From an uncultured Acetatifactor sp. (GTDB lineage Bacteria > Bacillota > Clostridia > Lachnospirales > Lachnospiraceae): 15,921 nucleotides of DNA. The notes beneath the pieces were generated by a model, which made no database searches, was not told the origin of the DNA, and was given only the letters and a program-made list of their open reading frames with translations. Below, piece after piece: positions 6,706 through 13,432 of this stretch (position 1 is the stretch's first letter; every line of letters starts with the position of its first letter). The translations under genes were made by a program, and so were the position numbers. The stretch covers positions 1-15,921 of the forward strand of contig CAJTXE010000068.1 of assembly GCA_910580225.1 (NCBI GenBank). The letters run 5' to 3'.

Positions 6706-8205
6706 ATGAATATTTTAACAGGCAGTAATTTGCCCCAGGTAAAAATCGGCATTGTGGCCGTAAGCAGGGACTGTTTTCCGGAAAGTCTGTCTGTCAACAG
6801 AAGAAAGGCCCTGGTGGAGGCCTACACTGCAAAATACGGCACGGACTGCGTATACGAGTGTCCCGTATGCATCGTGGAGAGTGAGATCCACATGGTACAG
6901 GCTCTGGAGGACCTTAAGGCCAATGGCTGCAATGCGCTGTGCGTATACCTGGGAAACTTCGGACCCGAGATTTCAGAGACCCTTCTGGCAAAGCATTTCG
7001 ACGGACCTGCCATGTACATAGCGGCGGCAGAGGAGAGCCAGAACGATCTGGTAGGCGGCCGGGGAGACGCATACTGCGGTATGCTGAACGCAAGCTACAA
7101 TCTGAAACTGCGCAATGTTAAGGCATATATCCCTGAAAATCCCGTAGGCACTGCGGCGGAGTGTGCGGACAGGATTCATGAGTTTATTCCCATTGCAAGG
7201 GCGATTGTGGGTTTGAGCAGTCTGAAGATCATTTCCTTCGGACCCCGTCCCCTGAATTTTCTGGCATGCAACGCGCCGATCAAGCAGCTTTACAATCTGG
7301 GCGTGGAGATTGAGGAGAATTCCGAGCTTGACCTGTTTGAGGCATTTAAAAAGCATGAGGGAGATCAGCGGATTCCGGCCAAGGTAAAGGAAATGGAGGA
7401 GGAGCTTGGTGCAGGCAACAGGAAGCCCGAGATTCTGCCCAAGCTGGCGCAATATGAGCTGACGCTGCTGGACTGGATTGAGGCCCATAGGGGTTACCGC
7501 AAGCATGTAGCCATTGCCGGCAAGTGCTGGCCCGCATTTCAGACCCAGTTCGGCTTTGTTCCCTGCTATGTGAACAGCCGCCTGACAGGTATGGGCATAC
7601 CGGTATCCTGTGAAGTGGACATCTATGGCTGCTTAAGTGAGTTTATCGGCACTTGTGTCAGTGAAGATATCGTGACTTTGCTGGATATTAACAATACTGT
7701 GCCGGATGATATGTATGCGGAGGCCATCAGCGGAAAATTTGCCTATACGCACAATGATACCTTTATGGGCTTCCATTGCGGCAATACGAATACGAAGAAA
7801 TTGTCTTCGTGTAGCATGAAGTACCAGATGATCATGGCCCGTACGCTTCCCGAGGAGGTGACCCAGGGGACATTGGAGGGTGATATTATGCCCGGCGACA
7901 TCACGTTCTACCGTCTTCAGTCCACTGCGGACAATAAACTTCGGGCTTATATCGCCCAAGGCGAGGTGCTTCCGGTTGCAACCAGATCTTTCGGCGGCAT
8001 CGGCATATTTGCCATTCCGGAGATGGGGCGTTTCTACCGCCATGTGCTGATCGAGAAGAATTACCCTCATCACGGCGCAGTGGCTTTCGGACATTTCGGT
8101 AAGGCTTTGTATGAGGTATTCAAGTATATCGGCGTGCCTGTGGAGGATCTGAATTACAACCAGCCTAAGGGTGTACTGTATCCTACGGAGAATCCCTTCG
8201 CATAG
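6706..8205 (+). CDS. L-fucose/L-arabinose isomerase-family protein
   Basis: Ketol isomerase of the FucI/AraA fold, converting an aldose such as L-fucose or L-arabinose to its ketose in the cytoplasm with a divalent metal. 499 residues, a little shorter than E. coli FucI. Candidate metal ligands are Glu303 (SCEVDIYG) and Asp327 (TLLDINNT), 24 residues apart as in E. coli FucI (337/361), with His357 (GFHCGNT) and a C-terminal HHG pair at 455-456 at the position expected for the last His ligand. The start ATG has AGGAGG eight bases upstream. No kinase, aldolase or sugar transporter gene accompanies it here, so the substrate is not fixed by context; a different sugar is quite possible. It is followed by a hairpin at 8276-8308. 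Confidence 0.85.
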   Translation: MNILTGSNLPQVKIGIVAVSRDCFPESLSVNRRKALVEAYTAKYGTDCVYECPVCIVESEIHMVQALEDLKANGCNALCVYLGNFGPEISETLLAKHFDGPAMYIAAAEESQNDLVGGRGDAYCGMLNASYNLKLRNVKAYIPENPVGTAAECADRIHEFIPIARAIVGLSSLKIISFGPRPLNFLACNAPIKQLYNLGVEIEENSELDLFEAFKKHEGDQRIPAKVKEMEEELGAGNRKPEILPKLAQYELTLLDWIEAHRGYRKHVAIAGKCWPAFQTQFGFVPCYVNSRLTGMGIPVSCEVDIYGCLSEFIGTCVSEDIVTLLDINNTVPDDMYAEAISGKFAYTHNDTFMGFHCGNTNTKKLSSCSMKYQMIMARTLPEEVTQGTLEGDIMPGDITFYRLQSTADNKLRAYIAQGEVLPVATRSFGGIGIFAIPEMGRFYRHVLIEKNYPHHGAVAFGHFGKALYEVFKYIGVPVEDLNYNQPKGVLYPTENPFA

Positions 8206-8275
8206 AAAAGAGAAATTTACCGGGGCTGTTTCCTGGGAGCTGGACAGGGTAAGCAGATGATAAGGAGATAGAAGG

Positions 8276-8308
8276 AAAGGGGCGGCAGGCATGATCTTCC
8301 GCCTCTTT
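8276..8308 (+). terminator. Hairpin after the isomerase gene (probable terminator)
   Basis: AAAGGGGCGG pairs with CCGCCTCTTT (10 bp, one G-T wobble) around a 13-base loop, 70 bases after the stop. The T-rich right arm is followed only by a short TTT-containing stretch, so termination may be partial. Confidence 0.5.
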
Positions 8309-8352
8309 GCATGTCTCTTCCATGCCGTGGAGCTGCTGCAGAGAATGGGTGA

Positions 8353-8445
8353 ATAAAAACAAAAGGGGCTGTCGGGAAAGCCGTTATCTCACAATATATA
8401 GTGTGAATTCCAATGCTTCACAGCATATATTGTGTGAGTACAGCC
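8353..8445 (-). terminator. Long nested inverted repeat, probable terminator of the 36-aa gene
   Basis: The inner arms CTCACAATATATAGTGTGAA (8388-8407) and its counterpart at 8417-8438 pair over about 18 bp with small mismatches around a 9-base loop. The outer arms GGCTGT (8367-8372) and ACAGCC (8440-8445) pair exactly. On the minus strand the outer stem is followed by CCTTTTGTTTTTATTC, which suits termination of the small hydrophobic-protein gene. The nested symmetry could also be a small palindromic mobile relic. Confidence 0.5.
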
Positions 8446-8508
8446 ATTTCCAGACATCCCCGCTCCGTTCAAAAGGTTCCGGCCGATTTGCCGGGGGAAG
8501 CGCTGCAT

Positions 8509-8619
8509 TCAGGACTCTATATCGGAATCTGCCGCAACCGCAGAAACTACGCTGGAGATCACTGAGACAATTACAGCAATAATAACAATCAATAATCCGC
8601 CGCCCAAAACAATAAACAT
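8509..8619 (-). CDS. 36-aa hydrophobic small membrane protein
   Basis: ATG at 8619 with a perfect AGGAGG nine bases upstream encodes MFIVLGGGLLIVIIAVIVSV, then ISSVVSAVAA and an acidic tail DSDIES, stop at 8509-8511. Residues 2 to about 24 form one strong transmembrane helix. There is no charge before the helix and no Cys, so it is not an obvious toxin of the basic-tail type or a bacteriocin precursor. It has its own extended -10 promoter (8708-8736) and a probable terminator, so it looks like a real monocistronic gene. It diverges from the GT2 gene. I do not recognise a named family; regulatory small membrane protein is a guess. Confidence 0.72.
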   Translation of the reverse strand: MFIVLGGGLLIVIIAVIVSVISSVVSAVAADSDIES

Positions 8620-8707
8620 AGATAATATCCTCCTGTCAGGTCATAAAATCACTGCCGCCTATAAGGCACAGTTCCATCGGAGGCAGGAATGCCTTCCGAC
8701 GAGTTGT

Positions 8708-8736
8708 ATTATAGCACATTTTTGCTGAAACCACAA
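8708..8736 (-). promoter_or_regulatory. Promoter of the 36-aa gene
   Basis: On the minus strand TTGTGG (8736-8731), 17 bp, perfect TATAAT (8713-8708) preceded by TGC (extended -10). The leader would be about 80 nt. Confidence 0.68.
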
Positions 8737-8777
8737 CCTAAAAATGAAGTTTACAAAAAAGTACTTCGTTTGTGGTT
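8729..8777. promoter_or_regulatory. Dyad shared by the two divergent promoters
   Basis: AACCACAA (8729-8736) and TTGTGGTT (8770-8777) are exact inverted copies whose centres are 41 bp apart, about four helical turns. The left arm covers the minus-strand -35 and the right arm runs into the plus-strand -35. GAAGT/ACTTC (8746-8750, 8763-8767) adds weaker symmetry inside. This suggests joint control of the small protein and the glycosyltransferase; the regulator is unknown. Confidence 0.4.
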
Positions 8778-8804
8778 GTACCATTGCCTTCTTTTTGGTA
8801 TGAT
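8776..8804 (+). promoter_or_regulatory. Promoter of the glycosyltransferase-nadE run
   Basis: TTGTAC (8776-8781), 17 bp, TATGAT (8799-8804) preceded by TGG, giving an extended -10 with a weak -35. No equally good promoter was seen in the gaps further downstream. Confidence 0.5.
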
Positions 8805-8844
8805 CTTATTGGTTGTTATTCAAAATAAGGAAGAAGGTGTGCTG

Positions 8845-9855
8845 ATGATTACCATTTCATTGTGCATGATTGTGAAAAACGAAGAGAAGATATTAGCCCG
8901 GTGCCTGGACAGTGTGGCAGATCTGGCAGATGAGATTATTATTGCAGATACCGGCTCTACAGACGGGACAAAAGAGGTGGCCAAGCGCTACACGAAGCAT
9001 GTATATGATTTCAAATGGACGGAAGATTTCAGCGCAGCCAGAAATTTTGTGTTTTCCAGGGCTACAAAAGAATATATATATTCTGCAGATGCGGATGAGG
9101 TGCTGTCGCCGGAGAACAGGGAGCGCTTCCGTATCCTGAAGGAGACATTGCTGCCGGAGATTGAGATTGTACAGATGAAGTATGCGAATCAGCTGCAGTA
9201 CGGCACGGTCTACAATTTTGATGAGGAATATCGTCCCAAATTGTTTAAGCGACGGCGGGACTTTGTCTGGGAGGCTCCGGTCCATGAAACTGTGCGGTTG
9301 ATGCCGGTGGTATACGATAGCGATATAGTCGTTACGCATCTGCCGGGAGAAAGCCATGCAAAGCGTGACCTGGCTAATTTCTACAGACATTGTCAGGAAG
9401 GATATCGGCTGCCCAAGAGGCTTCATGGACTCTATGCAAGGGAACTGCTGCTGGCGGGGGATGAGGAAGATTTTGCCCAGGCAGCAGAGATATTCATGGC
9501 ATCGGCCAGGGACAACGACAGGGATGGTGAGGAACTGGCCCAGGCCTGCTGTGTAGTGGCGAAGGCGGCCCGGCTGGCCGGGGATGTGGTGAATTTTTTG
9601 AAATATACTTCGAAGGTCATTGCAGAAGAGGCCTGCTCGGAGATCTGCTGCGAGATGGGACATTTTTATGAGGAACGGGAAGATTTGGAGGAGGCCGCAG
9701 TATGGTATTACAATGCAGTCTATGAGACTCGTCCGATTTTGAATCTTCAGACAGGAGGCAGAGAAAGTCTGGAAGGATTGATCCGTTGTTATGAGATGCT
9801 GGAGTGTCCGGAGCAGGCGCAGATTTACAGGGAAGAGTTGGAGCAGTGTGTGTGA
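8845..9855 (+). CDS. GT2 glycosyltransferase with C-terminal TPR-like region
   Basis: Family-2 glycosyltransferase, 336 aa, of the group that includes SunS-type enzymes. The N-terminal GT-A domain is clear: ISLCMIVKNEE, DEIIIADTGSTDGT (nucleotide-binding Asp35), the WTEDFSAARNF segment, and the metal-binding DXD motif as SADADE (82-85). EAPVHETV lies further on. The second half is helical and resembles tetratricopeptide repeats (AEEACSEICCEMGHFYEERE, EEAAVWYYNAVYE). The start is the ATG at 8845 with AGAAGG seven bases upstream; an in-frame start at 8689 would add 52 residues across the promoter and is rejected. It probably transfers a sugar to a protein, lipid or peptide; the acceptor is not shown. 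There is no membrane helix. Confidence 0.88.
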   Translation: MITISLCMIVKNEEKILARCLDSVADLADEIIIADTGSTDGTKEVAKRYTKHVYDFKWTEDFSAARNFVFSRATKEYIYSADADEVLSPENRERFRILKETLLPEIEIVQMKYANQLQYGTVYNFDEEYRPKLFKRRRDFVWEAPVHETVRLMPVVYDSDIVVTHLPGESHAKRDLANFYRHCQEGYRLPKRLHGLYARELLLAGDEEDFAQAAEIFMASARDNDRDGEELAQACCVVAKAARLAGDVVNFLKYTSKVIAEEACSEICCEMGHFYEEREDLEEAAVWYYNAVYETRPILNLQTGGRESLEGLIRCYEMLECPEQAQIYREELEQCV

Positions 9856-9967
9856 GAAATGAGAGCAGGCGGAATCTTTGGCAGAAGGCCGCAGAGGGGA
9901 AGGACACAGTGCTTTCGGAGAAGCGGCGGGCTTATTTAAGGGTAGAAACAGAAAGGCGGAAAATACT

Positions 9968-11017
9968 GTGAGTTGGGAACAAAATGTAAGGAAAGCGGTG
10001 CCCTATGTGGCAGGGGAACAACCCCGAAAGCCGGATATCATCAAATTAAACACAAATGAATGTCCCTATCCGCCGGCACCGGGAGTGAAGAAGCTGGCGG
10101 AGGAACTGGACTGGAACACGCTGCGTCTGTATCCGGATTCCCACAGTACAATTCTGGTGGAGACACTGGCGGAATATTACCGGGTGAAACCGGAGCAGGT
10201 GTTTGTGGGGGTGGGTTCAGACGATGTGTTATCCATGGCCTTTATGACCTTTTTCAACAGCGGCCGCCCCATTCTATTTCCGGATGTGACATATTCCTTT
10301 TATGATGTCTGGGCAGATTTGCACAGAATACCGTATAGAACATGTCCGCTGGACGACAACTGGCGTATTCGTCCGGAAGACTACAGGCAGCCGAACGGAG
10401 GGGTGATTTTTCCGAATCCCAATGCGCCCACCGGTTTGGAGGAGAGCCTGGAGACAGTGGAGGAGATTGTCCTGGCCAACCGCGACGCAGTGGTGATTGT
10501 AGATGAAGCGTATGTGGATTTCGGCGGAACATCTGCATTACCGCTTGTGGAAAAGTATGATAATCTGCTGATTGTGCAGACCTTTTCCAAATCCAGGGCC
10601 ATGGCGGGGCTGCGGATCGGTTTCTGTATCGGCAGCGAGAAACTGATTCGATATCTGAATGATGTAAAGTTCTCCTTCAATTCCTATACCATGAATCTGC
10701 CATCCCAGCTGTTGGGGGCGGAGGCGGTACGGGATGACAGGTATTTCAGGGAAACCACATCGAAGATTGTGGCTACAAGAGAATATGTGAAGGAAGAACT
10801 GAAAAGACTGGGGTTTATCTTCCCGGATTCCAGAGCGAATTTTATCTTTGCTGCCCATGAGACCGTTCCGGCAGGACAGATTTTCCGGGCACTGCGGGAG
10901 GCGGATATCTACGTGCGCCATTGGGATAAACCCAGGATTGGGAACTATCTGCGCATCACCATCGGAACAGATCGGGAGATGGACAGATTGCTGGATTTCC
11001 TGAAAGATTTCCTGTAA
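9968..11017 (+). CDS. hisC: Histidinol-phosphate aminotransferase
   Basis: PLP-dependent aminotransferase making histidinol phosphate from imidazole-acetol phosphate and glutamate; 349 aa, the usual length. The start is the GTG at 9968 with AGGCGG eight bases upstream, giving the family N-terminus MSWEQNVRKAVPYVAGEQP. A TTG at 9878 would add 30 unrelated residues. Diagnostic motifs: IIKLNTNECPYPP, VGVGSDDVL, FPNPNAPTG, VIVDEAYVDF, and the PLP lysine in TFSKSRAMAGLRIGF (Lys208). No other his genes are in the window, so its job is set by family; related enzymes can also act on aromatic amino acids. It follows the GT2 gene after 112 bp with no terminator. Confidence 0.93.
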   Translation: MSWEQNVRKAVPYVAGEQPRKPDIIKLNTNECPYPPAPGVKKLAEELDWNTLRLYPDSHSTILVETLAEYYRVKPEQVFVGVGSDDVLSMAFMTFFNSGRPILFPDVTYSFYDVWADLHRIPYRTCPLDDNWRIRPEDYRQPNGGVIFPNPNAPTGLEESLETVEEIVLANRDAVVIVDEAYVDFGGTSALPLVEKYDNLLIVQTFSKSRAMAGLRIGFCIGSEKLIRYLNDVKFSFNSYTMNLPSQLLGAEAVRDDRYFRETTSKIVATREYVKEELKRLGFIFPDSRANFIFAAHETVPAGQIFRALREADIYVRHWDKPRIGNYLRITIGTDREMDRLLDFLKDFL

Positions 11018-11095
11018 GAGGCAGGATGCCTGAAAGGATTCACGGCAGGAGACGGGTTGTTGAATCTGATAGAAAATAAAGAAACGGAGTTTATT

Positions 11096-11572
11096 ATGCT
11101 GAAGGAATATTTATTTGTGTTTTTTATTTCCATGGTTCCCCTGATTGAGCTGAGGGCGGCAGTACCCATTGCATTGGGGATGAATCTGCCGGTGGTTCCC
11201 AGCTACATTGTTTGTATTGTGGGCAATATGCTGCCGGTGCCTGTTATTTTTCTCTTTGCCAGAAAGGTCCTGGAGTGGGGAGCAGACAAGCCGGTAATTG
11301 GAAAATTTTTCACCTTTTGTCTGGAGAAAGGGCATAAAGGCGGCATGAAACTGAAGGAAAAGGCAGGGAAAGGATTGTTTGTGGCCCTGCTGCTATTCGT
11401 GGGGATTCCGCTGCCGGGAACCGGGGCATGGACCGGGACACTGGCTGCCAGTCTCCTGGATATGGATTTTAAATCCAGTGTATTTGCGGTATTGTTTGGC
11501 GTAATTCTGGCAGGTATTATTATGGGTCTGGCCAGTGCGGGAGTCTTCGGAGCGCTGGGGGTGCTGTTCTGA
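11096..11572 (+). CDS. Small multidrug-export-family membrane protein (COG2426-like)
   Basis: Integral membrane protein of 158 aa from the ATG at 11096, with CGGAG 7 bases upstream; a TTG at 11057 in frame is unlikely. Hydrophobic segments lie at about 5-28, 31-56, 93-121 and 125-157. The family signatures PLIELRAAVPIALG and GIPLPGTGAWTG are present, with a basic cytoplasmic loop (about 77-92, KGHKGGMKLKEKAGK). The name comes from the Pfam small multidrug-export family, whose transport role is weakly supported, so no drug should be assumed. It lies 78 bp after hisC on the same strand. Confidence 0.87.
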   Translation: MLKEYLFVFFISMVPLIELRAAVPIALGMNLPVVPSYIVCIVGNMLPVPVIFLFARKVLEWGADKPVIGKFFTFCLEKGHKGGMKLKEKAGKGLFVALLLFVGIPLPGTGAWTGTLAASLLDMDFKSSVFAVLFGVILAGIIMGLASAGVFGALGVLF

Positions 11573-11715
11573 TTTTTCGGATTCTGTGTCAAAGAAATTA
11601 TTTGAACATTAAGGTTGGGTGTTTTGGATGACAAGGTGTGCAATGGGGAATATGACATTTTGTAAGGGCATATCCCCGGGCAATCTCCTGGGAATGCGGC
11701 GGAAAGGGATGAAGA

Positions 11716-12549
11716 ATGACGGAACAATACGGCGATTTCGCGGATGTATATGATGAATTGATGGATAATGTTCCTTATAGGCAATGGGCGGAGCGGCTGG
11801 ATGTCCTGATCAGGAGATACGGTGTGTCAAAACCGGAGCGAGATGCAGATGATCTGTTGGATTCCGAACGGAATCTGGTGGTGGACCTGGGCTGCGGGAC
11901 AGGGACGCTGACGGAACTGTTATATCAGAAAGGATACGATATGATAGGGGTGGATTCTTCGGAGTCCATGCTGAATATGGCCATGAATAAGAGGGAGAGA
12001 TGCGGTGCGGAGATCCTGTATCTGCAGCAGGACATGCGGGAACTGGAACTGTACAGTACAGTGGGGACGGTATACAGTGTATGCGACTCTTTGAATTATA
12101 TCCTGGAAGAAGAGGAGCTGCTGGAGGTATTTACTCTGGTGAATAACTATCTGTTTCCAGGGGGGATTTTTCTGTTTGATTTCAATACAGATTACAAATA
12201 CCGGGAGGTTATTGGGGATGCTACAATTGCGGAAAATCGGGAGGACTGCAGTTTTATCTGGGAGAATTATTATCATCCGGAAGAAGGGATCAATGAATAT
12301 GATCTGACAGTATTTGTCCGGCAGAATGATGGTGTTTTTCGCAGATTTACAGAAACGCATTTCCAGCGGGGATATACGGTGGAACAGATGCTTGCACTGG
12401 TGTCCCGGGCAGGGATGACGGTGCAGGAAGTCAGAGATGCGGATACTGGCAGAGAGGTTACGGACAGAAGTGAAAGGGTATATGTAGTTGCGAAAGAGAA
12501 TGGAAAGTTCTGTCAGGTTGGAGCACAGAGGAGGAGAAAAGATGGCTGA
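11716..12549 (+). CDS. Class I SAM-dependent methyltransferase
   Basis: 277-aa Rossmann-fold methyltransferase. Motif I is VVDLGCGTGTL (SAM-binding, VDLGCGTG at 56-63), followed by GYDMIGVDSSESML with an acidic residue for the ribose hydroxyls. The QQDMREL and CDSLNYI segments suit motifs II-III. The N-terminus MTEQYGDFADVYDELMDNVPYRQW fits the family. The Shine-Dalgarno AAAGGGA precedes the ATG at 11716 by about six bases. The last 8 bases overlap the start of hslO, so the two are translationally linked. The substrate is not recognisable; small molecule or tRNA-related are both possible. The basic end RRRKD may be fortuitous because it overlaps the next ribosome binding site. Confidence 0.88.
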   Translation: MTEQYGDFADVYDELMDNVPYRQWAERLDVLIRRYGVSKPERDADDLLDSERNLVVDLGCGTGTLTELLYQKGYDMIGVDSSESMLNMAMNKRERCGAEILYLQQDMRELELYSTVGTVYSVCDSLNYILEEEELLEVFTLVNNYLFPGGIFLFDFNTDYKYREVIGDATIAENREDCSFIWENYYHPEEGINEYDLTVFVRQNDGVFRRFTETHFQRGYTVEQMLALVSRAGMTVQEVRDADTGREVTDRSERVYVVAKENGKFCQVGAQRRRKDG

Positions 12550-13420
12550 TTATATTGTGCGTGCCACTGCAGCGGGGGCACAGATCCGGGCTTTTGCCTG
12601 TACCACAAGAGAGCTGGTGGAACAGGCAAGGCAGGCGCATAATACAAGCCCGGTGGTAACGGCGGCGCTGGGGCGTCTGCTGAGCGCGGGAGCAATGATG
12701 GGAACAATGCTGAAGGGAGAGGAAGACCTGCTGACGCTGCAGATGAAAGGCGATGGACCCATGCAGGGACTGATGGTGACGGCAGATGCCAGGGGAAATG
12801 TAAAGGGATATGCTTATACGCCGGATGTGATCATTCCGGCCAACAGCCTGGGTAAACTGGATGTGGCAGGTGCCCTGGGAAAAGGAACGCTTCGGGTCAT
12901 CCGGGATATGGGTTTAAAAGAGCCTTATGTGGGGCAGACTTTGTTACAGACCAGCGAAATTGCGGAGGATCTGACCTATTATTTTGCCACTTCCGAACAA
13001 GTACCCTCATCCGTGGGCTTGGGTGTACTGATGGAGCGGGATAATACTGTCAGACAGGCTGGCGGTTTTCTGGTTCAGCTGATGCCGTTTGTGGAGGATG
13101 GCGTGATCGACAGGCTGGAACGGAACCTATGCGGAATTTCTTCCGTGACAGCCATGCTGGATGCCGGAAATACACCGGAGCAAATGTTGGATATGCTGCT
13201 GGCAGGACTGGATTGTGAGATTCTGGAGTCCAGGCCTACGTCTTTTGTGTGTAACTGTGACAGGCCGCGTATCGAAAAAGTCCTGATCAGTCTGGGAAAG
13301 AAGGAGATTCGAGACATGATAGAAGAAGGGCAGGAGATCGAGGTCAATTGCCAGTTCTGTGGAAAGCATTATAGATTTCAGGTGGATGAATTAAAAGCAT
13401 TGTATCAGAAGAGCAAATGA
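12542..13420 (+). CDS. hslO: Hsp33 redox-regulated chaperone
   Basis: Heat-shock chaperone activated by oxidative unfolding; binds unfolding proteins in the cytoplasm until they can be refolded. 292 aa, standard length. The N-terminus MADYIVRATAAGAQIRAFA and the GPMQGLMVTADARGNVKGYA segment are typical. The four zinc-binding cysteines of the redox switch are present: CNC (237-239) and CQFC (270-273). The start is ATG 12542 with GAGGAG upstream inside the methyltransferase gene, overlapping it by 8 bp. nadE follows after 12 bp, so the three genes are one operon. Confidence 0.96.
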   Translation: MADYIVRATAAGAQIRAFACTTRELVEQARQAHNTSPVVTAALGRLLSAGAMMGTMLKGEEDLLTLQMKGDGPMQGLMVTADARGNVKGYAYTPDVIIPANSLGKLDVAGALGKGTLRVIRDMGLKEPYVGQTLLQTSEIAEDLTYYFATSEQVPSSVGLGVLMERDNTVRQAGGFLVQLMPFVEDGVIDRLERNLCGISSVTAMLDAGNTPEQMLDMLLAGLDCEILESRPTSFVCNCDRPRIEKVLISLGKKEIRDMIEEGQEIEVNCQFCGKHYRFQVDELKALYQKSK

Positions 13421-13432
13421 AAGAGGAACAAT

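Noticed and set aside
8307..8582. 91-aa plus-strand ORF after the isomerase gene
   Set aside because: It runs through the inverted repeat and antisense to the 36-aa gene; no ribosome binding site and no family resemblance.
8689..8844. 52-residue N-terminal extension of the GT2 glycosyltransferase
   Set aside because: It would translate through both divergent promoters and the dyad; ATG at 8845 has a ribosome binding site and gives the usual GT2 N-terminus.
9878..9967. TTG start adding 30 residues to HisC
   Set aside because: The family N-terminus begins at the GTG at 9968, which has its own AGGCGG.
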